Source of the DNA: a virus
IMG/VR virus record: IMGVR_UViG_3300017989_000347
Location: 1 to 29,099 of that record
Length of the DNA stretch: 29,099 nucleotides
Strand: one strand, 5' to 3'
This document shows, piece after piece, positions 22,250-28,582 of this stretch. Position 1 is the first letter of the stretch. Every line of letters begins with the position of its first letter. The notes below the pieces were generated by a model that was given only the letters and a program-made list of their open reading frames with translations, did not search any database and had not been told where the DNA came from. The position numbers were made by a program, and so were the translations under genes.

Positions 22250-22968
22250 ACAAAAAACGCATTTCGAACCAATCATCGATCGAGGGTTCCGAATTGGAAT
22301 ACCGCACAAACATTATGCGGGTCATGGTTCGATCAAACTGGGATGAAAAAATCGTCGATCAGATTTTCAATCACGATACACCAGAAATTGAATTTGCTGA
22401 AAAATTGATTCAACAGCACGGCAACACAAAAGCGATGGAAATTTGCCGACGTTTTCAGTGTGACGATCCTGAAAAAGACATTCGACAGCTTGATTGGATT
22501 ATCGTCGATGGTACCGTGATGCGGTGTTTGATGATTTTTGAAGGCGGTCACGAATTGTGGGGATTGCGACGGGATGGGCATTGGTCGCATCATTACATGT
22601 GCGACGTTCAACGACATGAACAATCGGCGTCACAATTGTCACAATTGAAAAACCCGATGCCGATCGAAACAACTTGCAAATCTGTAGCGGATGTTTTGCG
22701 TACTTTCGGATTTCGCGGATTGCGGTTCGAATCTGTCGAAAACACGACGCACCGAAAAGATGATTTCGGATCAGTTGAGCATTACCGGCGGGCAGTGTTG
22801 TGTTCGTCTGAATTGATCATCGTGCCGATTATTGATCATCATTCAGGGTTTGATGAGGATCGATACGAACGCGATTTGCGTGAATGGTTCACCGATATTT
22901 TTCCCGATGACGTTGTGATTGAGTATCACGAACAATGGGAATGGACATTTCATCGAAAGGCAAAATGA
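22246..22968 (+). CDS. Unknown protein (240 aa)
   Basis: I do not recognise this protein. It is soluble, mixed in secondary structure and rich in His, Trp and acidic residues; examples are GHELWGLRRDGHWSHHYMC in the middle and YHEQWEWTFHRK at the end. Cysteines are scattered without a clear zinc pattern. It is joined to the SbcD-like gene upstream and to the coiled-coil gene downstream by ATGA overlaps, so it may belong to the end-processing module. Confidence 0.7.
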   Translation: MNKKRISNQSSIEGSELEYRTNIMRVMVRSNWDEKIVDQIFNHDTPEIEFAEKLIQQHGNTKAMEICRRFQCDDPEKDIRQLDWIIVDGTVMRCLMIFEGGHELWGLRRDGHWSHHYMCDVQRHEQSASQLSQLKNPMPIETTCKSVADVLRTFGFRGLRFESVENTTHRKDDFGSVEHYRRAVLCSSELIIVPIIDHHSGFDEDRYERDLREWFTDIFPDDVVIEYHEQWEWTFHRKAK

Positions 22969-23213
22969 TGACGGATGTTGTTGAAGAATACCGCAACGCG
23001 AAAAAACGCGTTCAGGAATTGAACGCCGAACGGGATCGGGCACAGGGCGCCATCGATCAGCAGATGAAAACATTGCAAGCTGATTTTGGTGTATCGTCGA
23101 TCGAGGATGCCGAAAAGTTGCTGAAAGATTTGGAACGGCAGGAATCCGAATTGAAAGAGGAATTCGAAACGTCGTTCGATTCGTGGAAAGATAAGTACGG
23201 CGACAAACTTTGA
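22965..23213 (+). CDS. Small coiled-coil protein (82 aa)
   Basis: Nearly all helix-forming: VVEEYRNAKKRVQELNAERDRAQGAIDQQMKTLQ, a short break (FGVSSIEDAEK), then LLKDLERQESELKEEFETSFDSWKDKYG. Heptad spacing of hydrophobic residues gives a two-helix coiled coil. GAAAGG precedes the ATG at 22965, which overlaps the previous stop. It is the last gene of the SbcCD-like block and is followed by a terminator. It may contribute coiled-coil to the split ATPase or act as a chaperone or anti-restriction factor; the first is only my inference. Confidence 0.75.
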   Translation: MMTDVVEEYRNAKKRVQELNAERDRAQGAIDQQMKTLQADFGVSSIEDAEKLLKDLERQESELKEEFETSFDSWKDKYGDKL

Positions 23214-23219
23214 AAAAAT

Positions 23220-23244
23220 CCCCGATTTTTGTCGGGGTTTTGTT
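23220..23244 (+). terminator. Intrinsic terminator after the coiled-coil gene
   Basis: CCCCGA (23220-23225) and TCGGGG (23232-23237) form a perfect 6-bp stem with a 6-nt loop, followed by TTTTGTT. The last T of this run is the first T of a TTGACA hexamer, so terminator and the promoter-derived repeat are fused here. Confidence 0.75.
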
Positions 23245-23274
23245 GACACATGGTAGATGCAACAAAATCAACTG
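23243..23274 (+). repeat. Left-hand direct repeats at the foreign cassette
   Basis: TTGACACATGGTAGATG (23243-23259) differs at one base from the promoter core at 24390-24406. CAACAAAATCAACTG (23260-23274) follows at once and matches CAACAACGTCAACTG (24297-24311) at 13 of 15 positions. The -35 hexamer is present but no TATAAT follows, so this looks like a truncated promoter copy at the cassette junction. Confidence 0.6.
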
Positions 23275-23289
23275 GAGCTTGTGAACACT

Positions 23290-23466
23290 ATGAAGACTCA
23301 ACAAGAATGCTGGGAAGCTGTGATCGATGGCGAAACACTGGAAAACATCAGTGACCCGAACGACTGCTGGTGCATGTCGTCAGATGGGCATCTTGTTCAT
23401 GCAATCACAGGCAGGCATCAACCGCCTTTTGGACTGCGCGAGGAATCGCCAAGAACTATCCACTAA
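23290..23466 (+). CDS. Unknown cassette protein 1 (58 aa)
   Basis: I do not recognise it. GGAG (23274-23277) lies 12 bases before the ATG. The sequence has an amphipathic start (MKTQQECWEAVIDGETLENIS), a Cys-rich middle (DCWCMSSDGHLVH) and a Pro/Arg-rich end. DGHLVH resembles a small recurring motif in HNH/NUMOD-type modules, but this is too short to assign. Codon use (CTG, AAG, ATC) differs from native genes. It is the first gene inside the foreign cassette. Confidence 0.5.
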   Translation: MKTQQECWEAVIDGETLENISDPNDCWCMSSDGHLVHAITGRHQPPFGLREESPRTIH

Positions 23467-23515
23467 GGGGAAGCGTGAGTGAACCGACTAGACCAGCGTT
23501 TAAGGAGGAATCCCA

Positions 23516-23908
23516 TTGAACGTCAATTTTGAACTGACTCTGACTCGCGACGCACGTCACTGGGTGCGTGGTTACTGCTCCGGATGCGGAGTCCAGATTG
23601 ATCATGTGCGCGGGCATGGGGATTCCCCCAAGCTTAACGCAGTGCGGATCTCGCTCGCCAAGCAGTTGGCAAAGCGTCACTTTTCCGTGGTCGAGATCAG
23701 CGAGGCGATCAATCACAGTGAGGAGTGGGTTACTCAGGCTATCAACCGCACACTGCCCAAGGAGACACGTAAGATCGCTGGCGAGACCTACGAGGTGGTT
23801 GCCGAGTGCCACGCCAAGCCGGGCAATATTATCCGTGAGGAACCTAAGCGGAACGGGACCACGCGGGTGTTGATTTTGCGCAAGGATACGAGTCCCCAAA
23901 ATCTATGA
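23516..23908 (+). CDS. Putative helix-turn-helix/zinc regulator of the cassette (130 aa)
   Basis: Start codon TTG at 23516, preceded by a perfect AAGGAGG (23502-23508). The N-terminus has CSGCGVQIDHVRGHG, a possible zinc knuckle; residues about 40-65 (RISLAKQLAKRHFSVVEISEAINHSEEWVTQAI) fit a helix-turn-helix, and the remainder is beta-like with a basic end. Codon use is GC-rich (GAG, AAG, GCC, CGC) and unlike the surrounding phage genes. It is probably a DNA-binding regulator acquired with the cassette. The strong ribosome binding site suggests high expression. Confidence 0.6.
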   Translation: MNVNFELTLTRDARHWVRGYCSGCGVQIDHVRGHGDSPKLNAVRISLAKQLAKRHFSVVEISEAINHSEEWVTQAINRTLPKETRKIAGETYEVVAECHAKPGNIIREEPKRNGTTRVLILRKDTSPQNL

Positions 23909-23969
23909 CCGGGCTAGACAGCAGCGGAATAAGGGCACATAATCAAATCAAATCCAACCGACTTATCCA

Positions 23970-24007
23970 AGGCGGTCTCACTCTTCGGAGCGGGACCGCC
24001 TTTTTTT
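23970..24007 (+). terminator. Strong UUCG-loop terminator in the foreign cassette
   Basis: AGGCGGTC (23970-23977) pairs with GACCGCCT (23994-24001). The inner stem CTC/GAG encloses a TTCG tetraloop (UUCG in RNA), giving a helix of about 13 pairs with one mismatch, followed by seven T residues (24001-24007). UUCG-capped stems are unusually stable. No other terminator in this window uses this loop. Confidence 0.88.
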
Positions 24008-24030
24008 GTGCGCGACGAAGGAGCGATACA

Positions 24031-24295
24031 GTGACTGATGCGGAGTTTGCCAAGAAAGCCGCTGCTGGGTTCAACAAAGAACTCGATGTGCCGTTCATCC
24101 CGGAAGGCCAGGAGGGCGCGTGGATTGAGTGGGCGATTCTCAAGATTGCTCCCGTTCACGGAGGCGTTGCGGGCTCTTGTGGGTGGTCAATGTACAGCGA
24201 TCGCCAAAGACAATGGATCGGTAATCTATAGCCATGACTGCTTTGACGAATTGCTGCTCCGCGACCTTGACGCCGAGTGGGAGTTGGTGAAATGA
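24031..24295 (+). pseudogene. Small cassette gene, possibly frameshifted
   Basis: GTG at 24031 follows GAAGGAG (24017-24023) and opens a frame reading VTDAEFAKKAAAGFNKELDVPFIPEGQEGAWIEWAILKIAP that ends at TAG 24231. A second frame (24038-24295) ends in a more protein-like stretch, RALVGGQCTAIAKDNG...HDCFDELLLRDLDAEWELVK. Joining the two near 24148-24155 (around CCCG) gives one plausible protein of about 88 residues. This suggests a single-base frameshift, or programmed +1 slippage at CCC-G. Read literally, the intact product is 66 aa. I do not recognise the family. Confidence 0.45.
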
Positions 24296-24321
24296 ACAAC
24301 AACGTCAACTGCGTTGTTGTT
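24295..24321. repeat. Perfect 10-bp inverted repeat at the cassette right end
   Basis: AACAACAACG (24295-24304) and CGTTGTTGTT (24312-24321) are perfect reverse complements with a 7-nt loop. A second dyad, GATCGC/GCGATC, follows at about 24322-24344. The first overlaps the right-hand copy (24297-24311) of the direct repeat at the cassette left end. Confidence 0.65.
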
Positions 24322-24389
24322 GATCGCGAAAACGAATTGCGATCGCTGTGAAATTTTAAAAACTTTTCGATTTTTACCTATATCATCGA

Positions 24390-24417
24390 TTGACACATGG
24401 TCGATGATAGGTATAAT
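24390..24417 (+). promoter_or_regulatory. Strong sigma70-type early promoter, copy 2
   Basis: TTGACA (24390-24395) and TATAAT (24412-24417) with a 16-bp spacer, in the block TTGACACATGGTCGATGATAGGTATAATTGGGAC. It is nearly identical to the promoter at 1543-1570, with the same upstream AAAAACTTTTCGATTTTT tract. It drives the 383-aa gene at 24452 and probably the genes beyond. Confidence 0.85.
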
Positions 24418-24451
24418 TGGGACGAGTCAAACACAACCTGAAAGGCAAACG

Positions 24452-25603
24452 ATGTCAACCCGAACTGATATTCACTGCCCATCAAAACTGAATCCGTCCC
24501 AATATGAATACGTCGGGGCGTTCTATCATCCCGGAAAAAAGACCGTCCCGGATTACCTCGATTCGATCGTTGCCGGTTGGCTGGAATCGATTGATCAACA
24601 CATGAGGGACACTGGCGGTAAATGGGCGAACCATAAACACGGCGGAACGTGCATGTCGTGCGGGGCACATGCGAAATATCTTGCTGTTTTCTATCATCAA
24701 CCATCGAACGAATACATCGCGACAGGTTTCGATTGTGCCGTCAAAATCCAGTTGCAGCACGATCAGACTCAATTGAAGCGGATGAAAAAATCGTTCCAGA
24801 ACGCGACCCGTATGGCGTTGAATTCAGAATTGGCAATTCAGGTCATGGAAAACAATGGTACATCGTTTGTTCTCGATTGGATCAATGACGACGAGATTGA
24901 AAAACGATTTCCCTGGTTCTGTTCGAATTCCACTAATTTCAAATCGTATTCGAATACATACTGGACCGTTATGGACATTGCATACAAGGTGCAACAGTAC
25001 GGACAATTTTCCAGTGATCGACAACAAGATTTGTTTAATCGTAAAGTCGAATCAACATTGGCGTTGACGTTGAAAAACATCCTCGTCGATATGGACGAAA
25101 ACGATGATACGCGTCCGTTTGTCGATGAAATCGTTGAATCGGGTGAATTCGTCGCATTGTTCCCATTCGCCGATTGGCTTGAAGAAAATATCGATTCACC
25201 GGTTTGTGAACTGATTCGATGTCAGTCACAGGAAACATTCGATAAGGGTGTGCAATGGTTTGTCGAACATCGCAGCAAAAAACCCATCGACACAACGACG
25301 CGCGAAATCACAGGGGAAGTGATTTCGGTAAAACACGTTGATTCAATGTACGGCGGCACATTGAAGGTGACGGTTCAGGATGATCGCGGGTTTCGCGTTT
25401 ATGGGACATTGGCGGCAGCAATCGACGATGCCGTGAAGGGGGACCGAATTACTTTTCGTGTCGCAAACGTGAAGGCATCAAATGATGATGCGGCGTTTGG
25501 ATTTTTCCAACGTCCGACGCGCGCTGCATTTCTTCACCGGGTCGAACGTGAAATTGATAATGTGCCTGTTGAATTTGACCCATTATCACATCACGCTTTT
25601 TGA
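24452..25603 (+). CDS. Unknown Zn/OB-domain protein under the early promoter (383 aa)
   Basis: The first gene after promoter copy 2; GAAAGG lies ten bases before the ATG. Residues about 65-97 (HGGTCMSCGAHAKYLAVFYHQPSNEYIATGFDCAVKI) form a probable zinc site, C-x2-C with downstream His and Cys. The middle is helical. The C-terminal about 100 residues (GEVISVKHVDSMYGGTLKVTVQDDRGFRVYGTLAAAIDDAVKGDRITFRVANVK...FGFFQRPTRA) have the beta-barrel look of an OB fold, and RPT(R/K)A endings recur in phage proteins of unknown function. Nucleic-acid binding is a reasonable guess. Strong promoter plus leader suggests abundant early expression. Confidence 0.75.
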   Translation: MSTRTDIHCPSKLNPSQYEYVGAFYHPGKKTVPDYLDSIVAGWLESIDQHMRDTGGKWANHKHGGTCMSCGAHAKYLAVFYHQPSNEYIATGFDCAVKIQLQHDQTQLKRMKKSFQNATRMALNSELAIQVMENNGTSFVLDWINDDEIEKRFPWFCSNSTNFKSYSNTYWTVMDIAYKVQQYGQFSSDRQQDLFNRKVESTLALTLKNILVDMDENDDTRPFVDEIVESGEFVALFPFADWLEENIDSPVCELIRCQSQETFDKGVQWFVEHRSKKPIDTTTREITGEVISVKHVDSMYGGTLKVTVQDDRGFRVYGTLAAAIDDAVKGDRITFRVANVKASNDDAAFGFFQRPTRAAFLHRVEREIDNVPVEFDPLSHHAF

Positions 25604-25607
25604 TGTC

Positions 25608-25623
25608 GTGGCGTACAATCAAA
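25608..25623 (+). promoter_or_regulatory. Conserved element before the Rad50 C-half gene
   Basis: GTGGCGTACAATCAAA contains a TACAAT -10-like hexamer (25614-25619) and matches a second element at 27917-27932 at 15 of 16 positions. No clear -35 is visible, so an activator- or phage-sigma-dependent promoter is possible. Confidence 0.4.
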
Positions 25624-25640
25624 CAAAGGGAATGTGACCA

Positions 25641-26219
25641 ATGATTGATTTTGACGAAATTGATGACATTTCGGATCGCCTCGATGAAATCGAGGAAAAT
25701 CGAAATCGTTTGTTGTCGAGGCGATCCGAATTGAAAAATCAGATTCAGAACCTCGACGACATCGTCAGGTCGATTGAAACGGCGCAGGGCGTGTTTCAAT
25801 CAGCCAGTGAAACAATACAGTCGCGTGTACATGATCGATTGTCTGCGATCGTTTCACGGGCATTGTCGGACATTTTTGATGATCCGTACGAATTCAACAT
25901 CTTGTTCGAACGGAAACGCGGCAAAACGGAAGCAAAAATCGTATTAGAACGTGATGGGATGCAAATTGATCCTGTTGAGGCGGCAGGCGGTGGTGTTGCC
26001 GATGTGATTGCGTTTGCGTTGCGCGTGGCATCGATGTTGATGCATCAACCACCATTGCGGCGGTTGATTTGTGCCGACGAGGCGTTGAAGTTTGTATCGA
26101 AAGAATATCGACAGGGTTGCCGGTCGTTGATTGATGTGTTGTCGGATGAATTCAACGTTCAGTTCATTACGGTCACACACGATCCCGTATTGACCACAGG
26201 AAAAGTGATTTCAACATGA
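25641..26219 (+). CDS. Rad50/SbcC-like ATPase, C-terminal half
   Basis: A 192-aa protein. The first 60 or so residues (DEIDDISDRLDEIEENRNRLLSRRSELKNQIQNLDDIVRSI) are a short coiled coil, followed by the C-terminal ATPase lobe: ABC-type signature EAAGGGVADV (113-122), Walker B RLICADEALK (141-150) and H-loop THD (179-181). There is no Walker A; that motif is in the protein encoded at 20195. Together they make one complete Rad50/SbcC head, so the proteins should associate. The foreign cassette and the 383-aa gene lie between the halves. The stop overlaps the next start (ATGA). Confidence 0.85.
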   Translation: MIDFDEIDDISDRLDEIEENRNRLLSRRSELKNQIQNLDDIVRSIETAQGVFQSASETIQSRVHDRLSAIVSRALSDIFDDPYEFNILFERKRGKTEAKIVLERDGMQIDPVEAAGGGVADVIAFALRVASMLMHQPPLRRLICADEALKFVSKEYRQGCRSLIDVLSDEFNVQFITVTHDPVLTTGKVIST

Positions 26220-26620
26220 TGTCGTTCAATTTGAAATGTCCAGAATGCGGAAACGTGTTTGTTGATGACGGTACAGATGCCGAAATCGATTGCGATTGTG
26301 GATTCCCTGTATCAGACATGCCTGCCGACATGCAGGATTTGCCACAATGGGCGCCGGATGTTTCATCGTCATCGGTGTTCATGCACACCGATGACGACGA
26401 GGCAACCCGACAATCAGAGATCATAGAATCACGGGGAAAAATCTATTTACCGGATGGTGATGAAATCGAGGGTTTGGCGATGCGGTTCAGGCTGGATAGT
26501 GTTCGCCGAAAAGAAAACGAGGGTGAAAATTCCAGTCGAACGCGACATGCGCGCGTCAACGACGGTCATTTTAGAACGTGTAAATCAACAGTGGAATTTA
26601 ACGATGTCGATGAGTTATGA
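26216..26620 (+). CDS. Zinc-ribbon protein (134 aa)
   Basis: The N-terminus FNLKCPECGNVFVDDGTDAEIDCDCGFPV holds a four-Cys zinc ribbon (CPEC and CDCG). The rest is acidic with a DDDE segment (about 59-62), then a basic, low-complexity C-terminus. ATGA overlaps join it to the ATPase half upstream and to the epimerase downstream. The function is unknown; a role in protein or nucleic-acid contact in the end-processing set is possible. Confidence 0.65.
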   Translation: MMSFNLKCPECGNVFVDDGTDAEIDCDCGFPVSDMPADMQDLPQWAPDVSSSSVFMHTDDDEATRQSEIIESRGKIYLPDGDEIEGLAMRFRLDSVRRKENEGENSSRTRHARVNDGHFRTCKSTVEFNDVDEL

Positions 26621-27603
26621 AAAATGTGATGGTGACAGGTGGCGGCGGATTCATTGGTTCACATCTGGTCGATGTGTTGTTGTCCCGTTGTGAGACGATT
26701 TTGATCATCGAAAAATTCGACGAAAATTCATCGGTGAAGCCGATGACTGAATCGATGCAACATATCATGAAATACGTCGATGGCGGTCCTGAGACCCATC
26801 GCGCCGTGACGTTGTCATATAATCCTTACGGATTATGTTCGTCGGCAATCAGTGAAATGCTAGATCATTGTAACATCGACACCGTGTTTCATTTGGCGGC
26901 AAATCCATCCGTCGCAAAATGCGAATCCAGTCACACCGCGATTCAGGATAATTTCGAAACGACGGTTCGGATGATTAACGAGGTCAACGCGTCGTCGACG
27001 GTGAAACGGTTTGTGTATGCGGCATCGGGTGGCACCGTTTACGGTGAAGGTTGCCAGATTCCATCATCAGAATACTCGACGCCTCGACCATCATCTGAAT
27101 ACGGTTTGACAAAACATTTCGGTGAATTATGGATGAGACAATTGCGACCTGACATTGCTGGTGTTTCATTGCGATTGGCGAATGTGTACGGACAGCGTCA
27201 AAATCCGCATGGCGAATCTGGCGTGATCGCTGCATGGTTGAACAAAGTCGCGAATGACGAACCGTTGATCATTTACGGCGACGGAAATCAGACACGGGAC
27301 TACATTCACGTTGATGATGTGGTGACGGCGTTCATCGATGCGGTGTCGTGGACGATGCGAAATGACTACGAACCCGGATTTGACGTGTTCAACATCGGCA
27401 CCGAAAAAGAAACAACGATCAACGAACTGTATGATCATTTTTGTGCGGTGTTCAATCGTAAATTACCAGTTGACCGAAAACCCGAACGTGAATTCGAAAT
27501 CAAATGTAATCACCTGAAAAACGCAAAAGCTAGTCGCGTTTTGGGATGGTGTCCTCGCGTTGAATTGCCGATCGGATTGGCGGAAACGGTAGGTGCGTTT
27601 TGA
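26617..27603 (+). CDS. NAD-dependent sugar epimerase/dehydratase (extended SDR)
   Basis: A 328-aa Rossmann-fold enzyme. The dinucleotide site is VTGGGGFIGSH (6-16), and the catalytic YxxxK is YGLTK (162-166). Also visible are FHLAANPSVAKCE, the LRLANVYG segment (about 186-193) and GNQTRDYIHVDDV (about 223-235), typical of UDP-glucose 4-epimerase/GDP-mannose dehydratase relatives. It would convert a nucleotide sugar in the host cytoplasm, for lipopolysaccharide, capsule or glycosylation. It is an auxiliary metabolic gene set among DNA-processing genes. The exact substrate cannot be told. Confidence 0.9.
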   Translation: MKNVMVTGGGGFIGSHLVDVLLSRCETILIIEKFDENSSVKPMTESMQHIMKYVDGGPETHRAVTLSYNPYGLCSSAISEMLDHCNIDTVFHLAANPSVAKCESSHTAIQDNFETTVRMINEVNASSTVKRFVYAASGGTVYGEGCQIPSSEYSTPRPSSEYGLTKHFGELWMRQLRPDIAGVSLRLANVYGQRQNPHGESGVIAAWLNKVANDEPLIIYGDGNQTRDYIHVDDVVTAFIDAVSWTMRNDYEPGFDVFNIGTEKETTINELYDHFCAVFNRKLPVDRKPEREFEIKCNHLKNAKASRVLGWCPRVELPIGLAETVGAF

Positions 27604-28046
27604 TCAATCATGGGTCACCGTTGCCGCATCAGATCGCCATTGCGATGTCATCGATGGATTTTTCGGAACTCGAAAAACGAATCAAATCGGCGTACCCGAA
27701 TGCCACATTCATCAGAGTACAGGACACGATCACAGTCGATTTAGGATTGGTTCATTTATCTGCCGCACGATTAGAAGAAATTCAAATCCAGTTGCAACAG
27801 GTCGCGAAACAGGTTGCCGAAATTGGATCGGCGATGAATCAGATCATCAAAAATCTGTTTCTGGATGAAAACGTTTTACTGAAACCGACGGATTGTTTCG
27901 GTCCGATGTTGCTGATGTGGCGTATAATCAAAGTGATCCAAGTGATCAGGAACAAGGGACCGCCTGATTCAATCGAGCTATTTCCGAGATTTGAGAGACG
28001 ATGCCCGGCGATCTTGCCGGGTCGCATAACGGGCATCGTCATTTGA
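27600..28046 (+). CDS. Unknown protein with odd 3' end (148 aa)
   Basis: I do not recognise it. TTG start at 27600 overlaps the epimerase stop; AGGTG lies just upstream. The first 100 or so residues (MSSMDFSELEKRIKSAYPNATFIRV..., a helix IQLQQVAKQVAEIGSAMNQIIKNLF) have phage-like codons. From about 27945 codon use changes (AGG, GGA, CTA, GAG, AGA), and the frame passes through a TATAAT-like hexamer and a large hairpin, so the last 30 residues may be regulatory DNA that is simply read through. A start at the ATG 27645 is possible. Confidence 0.5.
   Translation: MINHGSPLPHQIAIAMSSMDFSELEKRIKSAYPNATFIRVQDTITVDLGLVHLSAARLEEIQIQLQQVAKQVAEIGSAMNQIIKNLFLDENVLLKPTDCFGPMLLMWRIIKVIQVIRNKGPPDSIELFPRFERRCPAILPGRITGIVI
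27917..27932 (+). promoter_or_regulatory. Conserved -10-like element upstream of the 174-aa gene
   Basis: GTGGCGTATAATCAAA contains a consensus TATAAT (27923-27928) and is 15/16 identical to 25608-25623. It lies inside the 3' end of the preceding gene. A good -35 is missing. It would drive the genes starting at 28058, including csrA. Confidence 0.4.
27997..28040 (+). promoter_or_regulatory. Leader hairpin with alternative pairings
   Basis: GACGATGCCC (27997-28006) pairs perfectly with GGGCATCGTC (28031-28040). An inner CCCGGC (28004-28009) with GCCGGG (28016-28021) uses three of the same bases, so the two stems compete. ATTTGAAAGGCAAAACG and the ATG at 28058 follow at once. This resembles an attenuator or protein-responsive leader, but no T-run follows the long stem. 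Confidence 0.5.
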
Positions 28047-28057
28047 AAGGCAAAACG

Positions 28058-28582
28058 ATGTCACAGGCAAAATATTTTTTGCTGATCGATGATGAAAAAA
28101 TCGATCAAATTTGTGATGAACTGAAACAGTGGACAGAAAAACGACACGCCGCGTGTCGTATGTCTCGTCGGGTCGGCGGTAATCGAAACACGGTGTACAC
28201 ATCATCGAATATTCAGGACGAATTCGTTTCCGGTTTCAAATTTGCAAACGAATCGAAAGTCGACAAAAAACAGTTCAAACGGTTGAAGGGTGCGCCAGAT
28301 GGGTGGTGTCCTCGCGCGGATTCGAAATACAAAGATGAATTCAGATCGTTTCGTTCATCATTCCCGATGATGTTGCGCAGAATCGCAGATGTCGATATTT
28401 GGCGAGGAATCGGACATTACATCGATCGTGAAAATCAGATCATCGTCATCGCGGTCGGTGACAGTATGCAAAGCGGGACGTACAAACCGCCTGCACATCT
28501 TAAACGGATTTCGGACATCACCGCCGAAAAAATCAAAAATGGAGAAATCACCGATGTTGGTTCTATCGAGATACAAGGATGA
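28058..28582 (+). CDS. Unknown protein (174 aa)
   Basis: I do not recognise it. The ATG at 28058 follows GAAAGGCAAAACG. The protein is basic in the middle ([23 protein letters not shown]), with an N-terminal [17 protein letters not shown] and a beta-like C-terminal half ([22 protein letters not shown]). The end overlaps the csrA start by 29 bases. No membrane segment or catalytic motif is visible. Confidence 0.7.
   Translation: MSQAKYFLLIDDEKIDQICDELKQWTEKRHAACRMSRRVGGNRNTVYTSSNIQDEFVSGFKFANESKVDKKQFKRLKGAPDGWCPRADSKYKDEFRSFRSSFPMMLRRIADVDIWRGIGHYIDRENQIIVIAVGDSMQSGTYKPPAHLKRISDITAEKIKNGEITDVGSIEIQG
28539..28545 (+). promoter_or_regulatory. ANGGA-type CsrA site in the csrA ribosome binding site
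   Basis: AUGGA (28539-28543) overlaps the GGAG ribosome binding site (28541-28544) nine bases before the csrA ATG. CsrA proteins bind ANGGA/GGA in mRNA leaders and block ribosomes, so this fits autoregulation; a second GGA (28515-28517, in TTCGGAC) lies about 25 bases upstream. Confidence 0.45.

Noticed and set aside
23243-23271. Third functional copy of the early promoter
   Set aside because: The TTGACACATGGT part is present but no TATAAT-like hexamer follows at 16-18 bp, so it is treated as a truncated repeat.
24292-24351. 19-residue ORF overlapping the cassette end (ATGA overlap)
   Set aside because: Its codons are dictated by the inverted repeats at 24295-24344, so the open frame is probably a by-product.
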